A DNA stretch of 64,000 bases. It comes from Liolophura sinensis (lineage: Eukaryota > Mollusca > Polyplacophora > Chitonida > Chitonidae). Each line of letters begins with the position of its first letter. Within the stretch, counting starts at the first letter, position 1. A program made the translations under genes and the position numbers. Shown piece after piece: positions 12,628-24,999 of this stretch. The DNA is taken from contig NW_027018092.1 of assembly GCF_032854445.1 (NCBI RefSeq), positions 1 to 64,000 on the forward strand. The letters are read 5' to 3'. Under the pieces are notes generated by a model. That model was given only the letters and a program-made list of their open reading frames with translations, was not told where the DNA came from and searched no databases.

Positions 12628-13883
12628 TCGATATTGTTAGCAGCAGAACTCAAACACCGTTCAACACAGAAGTTCAAAATTTTGCACACATAATCTTGCG
12701 GAAATTTTCTAGGGGTATATTTTTTTTTTTGTCTATGTCACGTGGTTCGGCCGCCAAATTGGATTTTGTGTAAAATCTTTAAAAATCTTCTTCTCCAGAA
12801 CCACTGAACCGATCGTTTTCAAATTCGACATGCGGCTAGTAGTTCACGAGTTCTTTAAAGTTTGCGAAAATAGTTCACTTTCGGTCAAAACTCTCGAAGC
12901 TCGCCATTGGTCGAATTTGTGACGTCACAAAAAGTTCTCAAAGATCAAATGTTCTCAACGTATTCTGATGTATCTTGAGCTGCTGATCCCGAATCTGCCT
13001 GTACTTTTTACATATCTGTATAACTTTTTGAGATATTGGCAAAAAACTCAAAAAAGTTACGTAAGTTCAATGACATGTAACTCGAGAACTATGGCAGCTA
13101 GAAATCTGCAACCTGCACGAAATTGTACCCCAAGACATGCTCTTTCGATCATGCGTCAACGGATTTGAGCTCCGATTAATAGTTTTTTCGCTAGAAGCGT
13201 TTAAATAACAACACCGTTTTTTGTTTAGAAAAAGGTGGGAATCCCATTGCTTTAACATGGAGTTAGATGGGGACTGGACTGGGTTTGTAGTATTTGACCT
13301 GATGCTTTCGGCTACACTGTCCGTGATCTCCCGAAACGGTTGTAGGATGACATTGATTCCAGTTCCCATCTAACTCCAGTACTCTATTAGAAGGCGTAGA
13401 GATCTAACTACAACAGCAAATGACATGGACCTGTAAAAGTTAGCTTTGTTTTGCGCAGACCTCGTGCTCTTTACTATACGTTAAACAGTTCAGGGTGATT
13501 GACAGATATGGACATGTGCCGTGGTCCAAGTGCTGACTTTCTAACGATGGCCGAGCTATCAGTGGAGCTGTGAGTCTGTACAAACTTTGTGTTGCACTAG
13601 TCGTGTTTTTGCATTATTTCTTACAATTAATGGGCTAAGTCTGCCAAGGAACGACCGTTTTTCACTGGGCATAGCGTAGCATCATCAAGGTCGCCGATCT
13701 ATTCGAGGGATTGCAAATGATCAGCCGACTGCCTCAGTGACAAACGGTGTAAGGTCGCATAGAAACTTTGAAAGCCGTGTATGTGGAACATGGGTCCTTC
13801 AAACACAGAACATGAAGGGGAAAACGTCATCGATCAGATCCGGGATCCCGGCCTAGGATCTGCTATTCGCATATCCATTCTAG
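12628..13883 (+). mobile_element. Unit 10, sub-family E
   Basis: Core of 1256 bp with a TCGATATTG start after the shortest spacer (12 bp). Sub-family E (units 10, 14, 15) lacks about 32 bp, so that GTCTGT joins directly to ACAAACTTTGTG. The terminal hairpin carries a change in its right arm (GCATATCC). Confidence 0.9.
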
Positions 13884-14184
13884 TTATTAGGGATCCCGTT
13901 CTCCCGAACGGGATCCCTATTGTAATCGTTCTGTTTTTAGGGATCCAGTTCTCCCGAACGGGATCCCTATTGTAATCGTTCTGTTTTTTAGGGATCCCGT
14001 TCTCCCGAACGGGATCCCTATTGTAATCGTTCTGTTTTTTCTTATTATTATTATTATTAGGGATCCCGTTCTCCCGAACGGGATCCCTATTGTTTTCGTT
14101 CTGTTTTTTCTTATTAGGGATCCCGTTCTCCCGAACGGGATCCCTATTGTAATCGTTCTGTTTTTTCTTATTATTATTTTTTTT
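13884..14184 (+). repeat. Spacer with five palindromic modules
   Basis: This is the longest spacer (301 bp). It has five modules: the first three follow each other with only TTTTTAGGG or TTTTTTAGGG junctions, and the last two are set in (TTA)n. The second has GGGATCCAG in one arm. It is the best place to study how modules multiply. Confidence 0.92.
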
Positions 14185-15471
14185 TCACCGACATTGTTAG
14201 CAAGGAAACTTTTTCACCTTTCAACATAGAGATCTCAAATTTTGCACACAAATTCTGGCGGAGATTTTCCAGGGATAAATTCTCCATTTTTTTTTCATGT
14301 CACGTGGTTCGGCCGCCATATTGGATTTTGTGTAAAACTTTTAAAAATCTTCTTCTCCAGAACCACTAAACCGATCGTTTTCAAATTCGACATGCAGCTA
14401 GTAGGTTACGAGTTCTTTAAAGTTTGCGAAAATGGTTCACTTCCGTTCAAAACTCTGGAAGTTCGCCATTGGTCGAATTTGTGACGTCACAAAAAGTTCT
14501 CAAAGTTCAACTGTTCTGAACGTATTCTGATGTATCTTGAGCTGTTCATTCCGAATCTGCTTGTATTTTTTGTAAATCTGTGTAACTTTTTGAGATATAA
14601 TCAAAAAACTCAAAAAAGTGACGTAACTTCAATGACCTGTAACTCGAGAACTACGGCAGCTAGAAATGTGCAACCTACACGAAATTGTAGCCCAAGACAT
14701 GCTCTTTCGAGCATTCGTCAATGGATTTGAGCTCTGATCAATACTTTTTTTGCTAGAAGCGTTTAAATCACAACACCGTTTTTTGTTTAGAAAAAGATGG
14801 AAATCCCATTGCTTTAACATGGAGTTAGATGGGGACTGGACTGGGTTTGTAGTATTTGACCTGATGTTTTCGGCTGTTCGTGATCTCCCGAAACGGTTGC
14901 AGGATGACATTGATTCCAGTTCCCATCTAACTCCAGCACTCTATTAGATGGCGTAGAGTTCTAACTGCAACAGCAAATGACATGGACCTGTAAAAGTTAG
15001 CTTTGTTTTGCGCACACCTCGTGCTCTTTACTATACGTTAAACAGTCCAGGGTGATTAACAGATATGGACACGTGAACTGGTCCAAGTGTTGACTTTCCA
15101 ACGATGGCCGAGCTATCACTGGAGCAGTGAGTCTGTGCATGGCATGTCGTGGATTGAGATGTGAATGTACAAACCTGCTGTTACACTGGTCGTGTTTTTG
15201 CGTTATTTCTTACGATTAGCGGGCTAAGCCTGCCAAGGAACGACCGTTTTTCACTGAGCATACGTAGCATCATCAAGGTCGCCGATCTATTCGAGGTAAT
15301 GCAAATCACCGGCCGACTGCCTCAGTGACAAACGGTGTAAGGTCGCATGGAATCTTTGAAAGCAGTGTATGTGGAACATGTGTCCTTCGAACACAGAACA
15401 TGAAGGGGAAAACTTCATCGATCAGATCCGGGATCCCGGCCTAGGATCTGCTATTCGCAGATCCATTCTAG
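14185..15471 (+). mobile_element. Unit 11
   Basis: Core of 1287 bp. A small deletion removes ACACTGTCC-like bases in the loop of the central inverted repeat (TTTTCGGCTGTTCGTG). Confidence 0.9.
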
Positions 15472-15503
15472 TTATTATTATTATTATTATTATTATTTTT
15501 TTT

Positions 15504-16796
15504 TCACCGACTTTGTGAGCAGCAGAACTCAAACACCGTTCAACATAGAGGTCTCAAATTTTGTACACAAAATCTGGCGGTGATTTTCCAGGGGTATATT
15601 TTTTGTTTTTTTCTTAAGTCACGTGGTTCGGCCGCCATATTGGATTTTGTGTAAAATCTTTAAAAATCTTCTTCTCCAGAACCACTGAACCGATCGTTCT
15701 CAAATTTGACATACAGCTAGTAAGTCACGAGTTCTTTAAAGTTTGCGAAAATGGTTTACTTCCGGTCAAAACTCTGGAAGCTCGCCATTGGTCGAATTTA
15801 TGACGTCACAAAAAGTTCTCAAAGTTCAATTGTTCTGAACGAATTCTGATGTATCTTGAGCTGCTAATTCCGAATATGTATGCATTTTTTACATATCTAT
15901 GTAACTTTTTGAGATATTAGCAAAAAACTCAAAAAAGTGACGTAACTTCAATGACCTGTAACTCGAGATCTATGGAAGCTAGAAATGTGTAACCTGCACG
16001 AAATTGTAGCCCAAGACATGCTCTTTTGAGCATTCGTCAATGGATTTGAGCTCCGATCAATAGTTTTTCCGCTACAAGCGTTTAAATCACAACACCGTTT
16101 TTTGTTTAGAAAAAGACGGGAATGCCATTGCTTTAACATGGAGTTAAATGGAGATTGGTCTGGGTTTGTAGTATTTGACCTAATGCTTTCGGCTACACTG
16201 TCCGTGATCTCCCGAAACGGTTGTACGATGACATTGATTCCATTTCACATCTAACTCCAGTATTCTATTAGATGGCGTAGAGATCTAACTACAACAGCAA
16301 ACGAAGTGGACCTGTAAAAGTTAGCTTTGTTTTGCGCAGACCTCGTCCTCTTTACTATACGTTAAACAGACCAGGGTGATTGACAGACATGGACATGTGC
16401 CCTGGTATAACTGCTGACTTTCCAACGGTGGCCGAGCTATCAGTGGAGCTGTGAGTCTGTGCACGGCAGGTCGTAGATTGAGATGTGAATGTACAAACTT
16501 GCTGTTACACTGGTCGTGTTTTTGCCTTATTTCTTACAAATAGCGGGGTAAGTCTGCCAAGGGACGACCGTTTTTCACTGGGCATAGCGTAGCATCATTA
16601 AGGTCGCCGATCTATTCGAGGGAATGCAAATGACCGGCCGACTGCCTCAATGACAAACGGTGTAAGGTCGCATGGAAACTTTGAAAGCCGTGTATGTGGA
16701 ACATGTGTCCTTTGAACACAGAACATGAAGGGGAAAACGTCATCGATCCGATCCGGGATCCCGGCCTAGGATCTGCTATTCGCAGATCCATTCTAG
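15504..16796 (+). mobile_element. Unit 12
   Basis: Core of exactly 1293 bp after a 32-bp (TTA)nT spacer. The 5' region is of the GTGAGCAGCAGAACTC type and the 3' region resembles sub-family A (GTATAACTGCTG) but lacks the A markers in the central stem, so it is a mosaic. Confidence 0.9.
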
Positions 16797-16823
16797 TTTC
16801 TTATTATTATTATTATTTTTTTT

Positions 16824-18102
16824 TCACCGACTTTGTTAGCAAGGAAACTTTTTTACTGTTCAACATAGAGGTCTCAAATTTTGCACACAAATTCTGGCGG
16901 TGATTTTCCAGGGATAAATTCTCCATTTTTTTTTCATGTCACGTGGTTTGGCCGCCATATTGGATTTTGTGTAAAACTTTTAAAAATCTTCTTCTCCAGA
17001 ACCAATAAACCGATCGATTTGAAATTTCACATGTAGCTAGTAGGTCACGAGTTCTTTAAAGTTTGCGAAAATGGTTTACTTCCGGTCAAAACTCTGGAAG
17101 CTCGCTATTGGTCGAATTTGTGACGTCACAAAAATATCTTAAAGTTCAAATGTTCTTAACGCATTCTGATGTATCTTGAGCTGCTGATTCTGAATCTGGT
17201 TGTATTTTTTGCATATCTGTGTAATTTTTTGAGATATAAGCAAAAAACTCAAAAAAGTGACGTAATTTCAATGGCGTTTTAATCGAGAACAATAGAAGCT
17301 AGAAAAGTGCAACCTGCACCAAATTGTAGCCCAAGACATGCTCTTTCGATCAGTCGTCAATGGATTTGAGCTCCGATCAATAGTTTTTTCGCTACAAGCG
17401 TTTAAATCACAACACCGTTTTTTGTTTAGAAAAAAGTGGGAATCCTATTGCTTTAACATGGAGTTAGATGGGGACTGGGCTGGGTTTATAGTATTTGACC
17501 TGATGCCTTCGGCTACACTGTCCGTGATCTCCCGAAACGGTTGTAGGATGACACTCAGATATACAGTACTCTATTAGATGGCGTAGAGATCTAACTACAA
17601 CAGCAAACGATGTGGACCTGTAAAAGTAAGCTTTGTTTTGCGCAGACCTCGTCCTCTTTACTATACGTTAAACAGGCCAGGGTGATTGACAGATATGGAC
17701 ATGTGCCCTGGTCCAAGTGCTGACTTTCTAACGATGGCCGAGCTATCAGTGGAGCAGTGAGTCTGTGCATGGCAGATCGTGGTTTGAGATGTGAATGTAC
17801 AAACTTGCTGTAACACTGGTCGTGTTTTTGCCTTATTTCTTACAATTAGCGGTCTAAGTCTGCCAAGAAACGACCGTTTTTCACTGGGCATAGCGTAGCA
17901 TCATTAAGGTCGCTGATCTATTCGAGGGAATGCAAATGACCAGCCGACTGCCTCAGTGACAAACGGTGTAAGGTCGCATGGAAACTTTGAAAGCCGTGTA
18001 TGTGGAACATGTGTCCTTCGAACACAGAACATAAAGGGGAAAACGTCATCGCTCCGATCCGGGATCCCGGCCTAGGATCTGCTATTCGCAGATCCATTCT
18101 AG
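16824..18102 (+). mobile_element. Unit 13, sub-family D
   Basis: Core of 1279 bp. Sub-family D (units 13 and 37, 32.7 kb apart, same length) has CACTCAGATATACAG in place of the right arm of the central inverted repeat, plus the private ATTTCACATGTAGCT. Confidence 0.9.
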
Positions 18103-18182
18103 TTAGGGATCCCGTTCTCCCGAACGGGATCCCTATTGTAATCGTTCTGTTTTTTCTTATTATTATTATTATTATTTTTTTT
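18103..18182 (+). repeat. Spacer with one palindromic module (reference copy)
   Basis: A clean single module. The left arm AGGGATCCCGTTC is at 18105-18117, the loop TCCC at 18118-18121 and the right arm GAACGGGATCCCT at 18122-18134, forming a perfect 13-bp stem. A tail TATTGTAATCGTTCTG, a T-run, C and (TTA)n follow. Confidence 0.92.
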
Positions 18183-19442
18183 TCACCGACTTTGTTCGCA
18201 TGGAAACTTTTTTACCATTCAACATACAGGTCTGAAATTTTGCACACATAATCTGGCGGTGAATATCTCGGGACAAATTCTCCACTTTTTTGCTATGTCA
18301 CGTGGTTCGGCCGCCATATTGGATTTTGTGTAAAATCTCTAAAAATCTTCTTCTCAAGAACCACTGAACCGATCGTTTTCAAATTTGACATGCAGCTAGT
18401 AGGTCACAAGTTCTTCAAAGTTTGCGAAAATGGTTCACTTCCGGTCAAAATTCTGGAAGCTCGCTATTGGTCGAATTTGTGACGTCACAAAAAGTTCTCA
18501 AAGTTCAATTGTTCTCAACGTATTCTGGTGTATCTTGAGCTGCTGATTCTGAATCTGCTTGTGTTTTTGGCATATCTGTGTTACTTTTTGAGATATTAGC
18601 AAAAAACGTAAAAAAGTTACGTAATTTGAATGACCTGTAACTCGAGAACTATGACAGCTAGAAATGTGCAACCTGCACGAAATTGTAGCCCAAGACATGC
18701 TCTTTCGAGCATTCGTCAATGGATTTGAGCTGCGATCGATAGATTTTTCGCTACAAGCGTTTAAATGACAACACCGTTTTTTGTTTAGAAAAAGGTGGGA
18801 ATCCCATTGCTTTAACGTGGAGTTAGATGGGGACTGGACTGGGTTTGTAGTATTTGACCTGATGCTTTCGGCTACACTGTCCGTGATTTCCCGAAACGGT
18901 TGTAGGATGACATTGATTCCAGTTCCCATCTAACTCCAGTACTCTATTAGAACGCGTAGAGATCTAACTACAACAGCAAATGACATGGACCTGTAAAGTT
19001 AGCTTTGTTTTGCGCAGACCTCGTGCTCTTTACTATACGTTAAACAGTTCAGGGTGATTGACAGATATGGACATGTGCCCTGGTCTAAGTGCTGACTTTC
19101 TAACGCTGGCCAAGCTATCAGCGGAGCTGTGAGTCTGTACAAACTTTGTGTTGCACTAGTCGTGTTTTTGCATTATTTCTTACAATTAATAGGCTAAGTC
19201 TGCCAAGGAACGACCGTTTTTCACTGGGCATAGCGTAGCATCATCAAGGTCGCCGATCTATTCGAGGGATTGCAAATGACCGGCCGACTGCCTCAGTGAC
19301 AAACGGTGTAAGGTCGCATAGAAACTTTGAAAGCCGTGTATGTGGAACATGGGTCCTTCGAACACAGATCATGAAGGGGAAAACGTCATCGATCCGATCC
19401 GGGATCCCGGCCTAGGATCTGCTATTCGCAGATCCATTCTAG
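18183..19442 (+). mobile_element. Unit 14, sub-family E
   Basis: Core of 1260 bp with the ~32-bp deletion of sub-family E. It is very close to unit 15 and the two are adjacent, which fits local duplication. Confidence 0.9.
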
Positions 19443-19525
19443 TTAGGGATCCCGTTCTCCCGAACGGGATCCCTATTGTAATCGTTCTGTTTTTTCTTAT
19501 TATTATTATTATTATTATTTTTTTT
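19443..19525 (+). repeat. Spacer with one palindromic module
   Basis: Same structure as the spacer at 18103-18182 with one more TTA triplet. Confidence 0.9.
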
Positions 19526-20786
19526 TCACCGAGTTTGTTCGCATGGAAACTTTTTTACCGTTCAACATACAGGTCTCAAATTTTGCACACATATTCTGGC
19601 GGTGAATATCTCGGGACAAATTCTCCACTTTTTTGCTATGTCACGTGGTTCGGACGCCATATTGGATTTTGTGTAAAATCTTTAAAAATCTTCTTCTCCA
19701 GAACCACTGAACCGATCGTTTTCAAATTCGACATGCAGCTAGTAGGTTACGAGTTCTTTAAAGTTTGCGAAAATGGTTCACTTCCGGTCAAAACTCTGGA
19801 AGTTCGCTATTGGTCGAATTTGTGACGTCACAAAAAGTTCTCAAAGTTCAATTGTTCTGAACGTATTCTGATGTATCTTGAGCTGCTAATTCTGAATCTG
19901 CTTGTATTTTTTGCATATCTGTGTAACTTTTTGAGATATTAGCAAAAAACTTAAAAAAGTTACGTAACTTCAATGACCTGTAACTCGAGAACTATGACAG
20001 CTAGAAATGTGCAATCTGCACGAAATTGTAGCCCAAGACATGCTCTTTCGAGCACTCGTCGATGAATTTGAGCTGCGATCGATAGATTTTTCGCTACAAG
20101 CGTTTAAATGACAACACCGTTTTTTGTTTGGAAAAAGGTGGAAATCCCTTTGCTTTAACATGGAGTTAGATGGGGACTGGACTGGGTTTGTAGTATTTGA
20201 CCTGATGCTTTCGGCTACACTGTCCGTGATTTCCCGAAACGGTTGTAGGATGACATTGATTCCAGTTCCCATCTAACTCCAGTACTCTATTAGAAGGCGT
20301 AGAGATCTAACTACAACAGCAAATGACATGGACCTGTAAAACTTAGCTTTGTTTTGCGCAGACCTCGTGCTCTTTACTATACGTTAAACAGTTCAGGGTG
20401 ATTGACAGATATGGACATGTGCCGTGGTCCAAGTGCTGACTTTCTAACGATGGCCAAGCTATCAGTGGAGCTGTGAGTCTGTACAAACTTTGTGTTGCAC
20501 TAGTCGTGTTTTTGCATTATTTCTTACAATTAATGGGCTAAGTCTGCCAAGGAACGACCGTTTTTCACTGGGCATAGCGTAGCATCATCAAGGTCGCCGA
20601 TCTATTCGAGGGATTGCAAATGACCGGCCGACTGCCTCAGTGACAAACGGTGTAAGGTCGCATAGAAACTTTGAAAGCCGTGTATGTGGAACATGGGTCT
20701 TTCGAACACAGATCATGAAGGGGAAAACGTCATCGATCAGATCCGGGATCCCGGCCTAGGATCTGCTATTCGCAGATCCATTCTAG
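19526..20786 (+). mobile_element. Unit 15, sub-family E
   Basis: Core of 1261 bp starting TCACCGAGTTTG. It carries the sub-family E deletion and CTACAAGCG in the middle. Confidence 0.9.
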
Positions 20787-20812
20787 TTATTATTATTATT
20801 ATTATTTTTTTT

Positions 20813-20966
20813 TCACCGACTTTGTTCGCATGGAAACTTTTTCACCGTTCAACATACAGGTTCCAAATTTTGCACACATATTCTGGCGGTGAATACCTCG
20901 GGACAAATTCTCCACTTTTTTACTATGTCACGTGGTTCGGCCGCCATATTGGATTTTGTGTAAAAC

Positions 20967-20997
<31 letters not shown>

Positions 20998-22105
20998 ACC
21001 GATCATTCTCAAATTTGATATGCAGCTAGTAGGTCACGAGTTCTTTAAAGTTTGCGAAAATGGTTCACTTCCGGTCAAAACTCTGGAAGCTCGCCATTGG
21101 TCGAATTTGTGACGTCACAAAAAGTTCTCAAAGTTCAATTGTTCTGAACGTATTCTGATGTATCTTAAGCTGCTCATTTCGAATCTGGTTGTATTTTTGG
21201 CATATCTGTGTAACTTTTTGAGATATTAGCAAAAAACTCAAAAAAGTGACGTAATTTCAATGACCTGTAACTCGAGATCTGTGGGAGCTAGAAATCTGCA
21301 GTCTGCACGAAATTGTAGCCCAAGACATGCTCTTTCCATCATTCGTCAACGGATTTGAGCTCCGATCAATAGTTTTTTCGCTACAAGCGTTTAAATGACA
21401 ACACCGTTTTTTTTTCAGAAAAAGATGGGAATCCTATTGATTTAACATGGAGTTAGATGGGGATTGGACTGGGTTTGTAGTATTGGACCTGATGCTTTCG
21501 GCTACACTGTCCGTGATCTCCCGAAACGGTTGTAGGATGACATTGATTTCAGTTCCCATCTAACTCCAGTACTCTATTAGAAGGCGTAGAGATCTAACTA
21601 CAACAGCAAACGACGTGGACCTGTAAAAGTTAGCTTTGTTTTGCGCAGACCTCGTCCTCTTTACTATACGTTAAACAGGCCAGGGTGATTGACAGATATG
21701 GACATGTGCCCTGCTCCAAGTGCTGACTTTCTAACGATGGCCGAGCTATCAGTGGAGCAGTGAGCCTGTGCATGGCAGGTCGTGGATTGAGATGTGAATG
21801 TACAAACTTGCTGTTACACTGGTCGTGTTTTTGCATTATTTCTTACTAATAGCGGGTTAAGCCTGCCAAGGGACGACTGTTTTTCACCGGGCATAGCGTA
21901 GCATCATCAAGGTGGCCGATCTCTTCGAGGGAATGGAAATGACCGGCCGACTGCCTCAATGACAAACGGTGTAAGGTCGCATGGAATCTTTGAAAGCCGT
22001 CCATGTGGAACATGTGTCCTTCGAACACAGAACGTGAAGATGAAAACGTCATCGATCCGATCCGGGATCCCGGCCTAGGATCTGCTATTCGCAGATCCAT
22101 TCTAG
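20813..22105 (+). mobile_element. Unit 16
   Basis: Core of exactly 1293 bp after a 26-bp spacer without a module. The 3' end shares AACGTGAAGATGAAAACG with the end of unit 6. Confidence 0.9.
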
Positions 22106-22134
22106 TTATTATTATTATTATTATTATTTTTTTT

Positions 22135-22286
22135 TCACCGACTTTGTTCGCATGGAAACTTTTTTACCGTTCAACATACAGGTCTGAAATTTTGCACACA
22201 TATTCTGGCGGTGAATACCTCGGGACAAATTCTCAACTTTTTTGCTATGTCACGTGGTTCGGCCGCCATATTGGATTTTGTGTAAA

Positions 22287-22317
<31 letters not shown>

Positions 22318-23426
22318 GAACCGATCGGTTTGAAAGTTAACATGCAGCTAGTAAGTCACGAGTTCTTTAAAGTTTGCGAAAATGGTTCACTTCCGGTCAA
22401 AATTCTGGAAGTTCGCCATTGGTCGAATTTGTGACGTCACAAAAAGTTCTCAAAGTTCAATTGTTCTGAACACATTCTGGTGTATCTTGAGCTGCTGATT
22501 CTGAATCTGCTTGTGTTTTTGGCATATCTATGTAAATTTTTGAGATATAAGCAAAAAAGTAAAAAAATAGACGTAAGTTCAATGACCTGTAACTCGAGAA
22601 CTATGACAGCTAGAAATGTGCAACCTGCACGACATTGTAGCCCAAGACATGCTCTTTCGAGCATTCGTCAACAGATTTGAGCTCCGATCAATAGTTTTTT
22701 CGCTACAAGCGTTTAAATCACAACACCGTTTTTTGTTTAGAAAAAGATGGGAATCCTATTGCTTTAACATGGAGTTAGATGGGGACTGGACTGGGTTTGT
22801 AGTATTTGACCTGATGTTTCGGCCACACTGTCCGTGATCTCCCGAAACGGTTGTGGGATGACATTGATTCCAGTTCCCATCTATCTCCAGTACTCTATTA
22901 GATGGCGTAGAGATCTAACTTCAACAGCAAACGACGTGGACCTGTAAAAGTTAGCTTTGTTTTGCGCACACCTCGTCCTCTTTACTATACGTTAAACAGG
23001 CCAGGGTGATTGACAGATATGGACATGTGCCCTGGTATAAGTGCTGACTTTCTAACGGTGGCCGAGCTATCAGTGGAGCTGTGAATCTGTGCATGGCAGG
23101 TCGTAGATTGAGATGTGAATGTACAAACTTGCTGTTACACTGGTCGTGTTTTTGCCTTATTTCTTACAAATAGCGGGCTAAGTCTGCCAAGGGACGACCG
23201 TTTTTCACTGGGCATAGCGTAGAATCATCAAGGTCGCTGATCTATTCGAGGGAATGCATATGACCGGCCGACTGCCTCAGTGACAAACGGTGTAAGGTCG
23301 CATGGAAACTTTGAAAGCCGTGTATATGGAACATGTGTCCTTCGAACACAGAACATGAAGGGGAAAACGTCATCGATCAGATCCGGGATCCCGGCCTAGG
23401 ATCTGCTATTCGCAGATCCATTCTAG
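22135..23426 (+). mobile_element. Unit 17, sub-family A
   Basis: Core of 1292 bp. With units 20 and 30 it forms a tight subgroup (TTTGAAAGTTAACATG or TTTGAAAGTTGACATG, and GTAAAAAAATAGACGTAAG). Confidence 0.9.
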
Positions 23427-23512
23427 TTCTTATTATTAGGGATCCCGTTCTCCCGAACGGGATCCCTATTGTAATCGTTCTGTTTTTTCTTATTATTATT
23501 ATTATTTTTTTT
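23427..23512 (+). repeat. Spacer with one palindromic module
   Basis: Begins TTCTTATT before the single TCCC-loop module. The near-identical unit 7 has only a 17-bp spacer without a module at the same place. Confidence 0.9.
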
Positions 23513-24790
23513 TCACCGACTTTGTTCGCATGGAAACTTTTTTACCGTTCAACATACAGGTCTGAAATTTTCCACACATATTCTGGCGGTGAATATCTCG
23601 GGACAAATTCTCCACTTTTTTGTTATGTCACGTGGTTCGTCCGCCATATTGGATTTTGTGTAAAATCTTTAAAAATCTTCTTCTCCAGAACCACTGAACC
23701 GATCAGTTTCAAATTTAACATGCAACTAGTAGGTCATGAGTTCTTTAAAGTTTGCGAAAATGGTTCACTTCCGATCAAAACTCTGGAAGCTCGCCATTGG
23801 TCGAATTTATGACGTCACAAAAAGTTCTTAAAGTTCATTTGTTCTGAACGAATTCTGATGTATATTGAGCTGCTGATTCCGAATCTGGTTGTATTTTTTG
23901 CATATCTGTGTAACTTTTTGAGATATGAGCAAAAAACTAAAAAAATTACGTAATTTCAATGGCGTTTTAATCGAGAACTATGGCAGCTAGAAATGTGCAA
24001 ATTGCATGAAAATGTAGTTCAAGACACGCTCTTTCGATCATTCGTCAACGGATTTGAGCTCCGATTAAAAGTTTTCTCGCTAGAAGCGTTTTGAAAAACA
24101 ACACCGTTTTTGTTTAGAAAAAGATGGGAATCCTATTGCTTTAACATGGAGTTAGATGGGGAATGGACTGGATTTGTAGTATTTGACCTGATGCTTTCGG
24201 CTACACTGTCCGTGATCTCCCGAAACCGTTGTAGGATGACATTCAGCTATACAGTACTATATTAGATGGCGTAGAGATCTAACTACAACAGTAAACGGCA
24301 TGCAACTGTGAAAGTTAGCTTTGTTATGCGTAGACCTCGTCCTCTTTACTACACGTTAAAGAGGCCAGGGTATTTGACAGATATGGACATGTGCCGTGGC
24401 CCAAGTGCGGGCTTTCTATTGATGGCCGAGCTATCATAAGAGCCGTGAGTCTGTGCATGGCGTGTCGTGGATTGAGATGTGAATGTACAAACTTGCTGTT
24501 ACACTGGTCGTGTTTTTGCGTTATTTCTTACAAATAGCGGGCTAAGTCTACCAAGGAACGACCGTTTTTCACTAGGCATAGCCTAACTTCATTAAGTTCG
24601 CCGATCTATTCACGGGAATGCAAATGACCGGCCGACTGCCTCAGTGACAAACGGTGTAAGGTCGCATGGAAACTTTGAAAGCCGTGTATGTGGAACATGT
24701 GTCCTTCGAACACAGAACATGAAGGGGAAAACGTCATCGATCCGATCCGGGATCCCGGCCTAGGATCTGCTATTCGCAGATCCATTCTAG
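23513..24790 (+). mobile_element. Unit 18, sub-family C
   Basis: Core of 1278 bp, practically a copy of unit 7. The central right arm is replaced. Confidence 0.9.
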
Positions 24791-24958
24791 TTAGGGATCC
24801 CGTTCTCCCGAACGGGATCCCTATTGTAATCGTTCTGTTTTTTCTTATTAGGGATCCCGTTCTCCCGAACGGGATCCCTATTGTAATCGTTCTGTTTTTT
24901 CTTATTAGGGATCCCGTTCTCCCGAACGGGATCCCTATTGTAATCGTTCTGTTTTTTC

Positions 24959-24993
<35 letters not shown>

Positions 24994-24999
24994 TTTTTT
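24791..24999 (+). repeat. Spacer with three palindromic modules, 57-bp period
   Basis: Three apparently identical modules start at 24793, 24850 and 24907, an exact 57-bp tandem period, followed by a long (TTA)n run. Unit 8, which follows the matching unit 7, has no module before it. Confidence 0.92.

Noticed and set aside
13067-13369. Minus-strand ~100-codon ORF (MGTGINVILQPFREITDS...) seen in several units
   Set aside because: It lies across the central inverted repeat, is open in only some units, overlaps other open frames and resembles no family I know. Shared ancestry of the repeats explains its recurrence.
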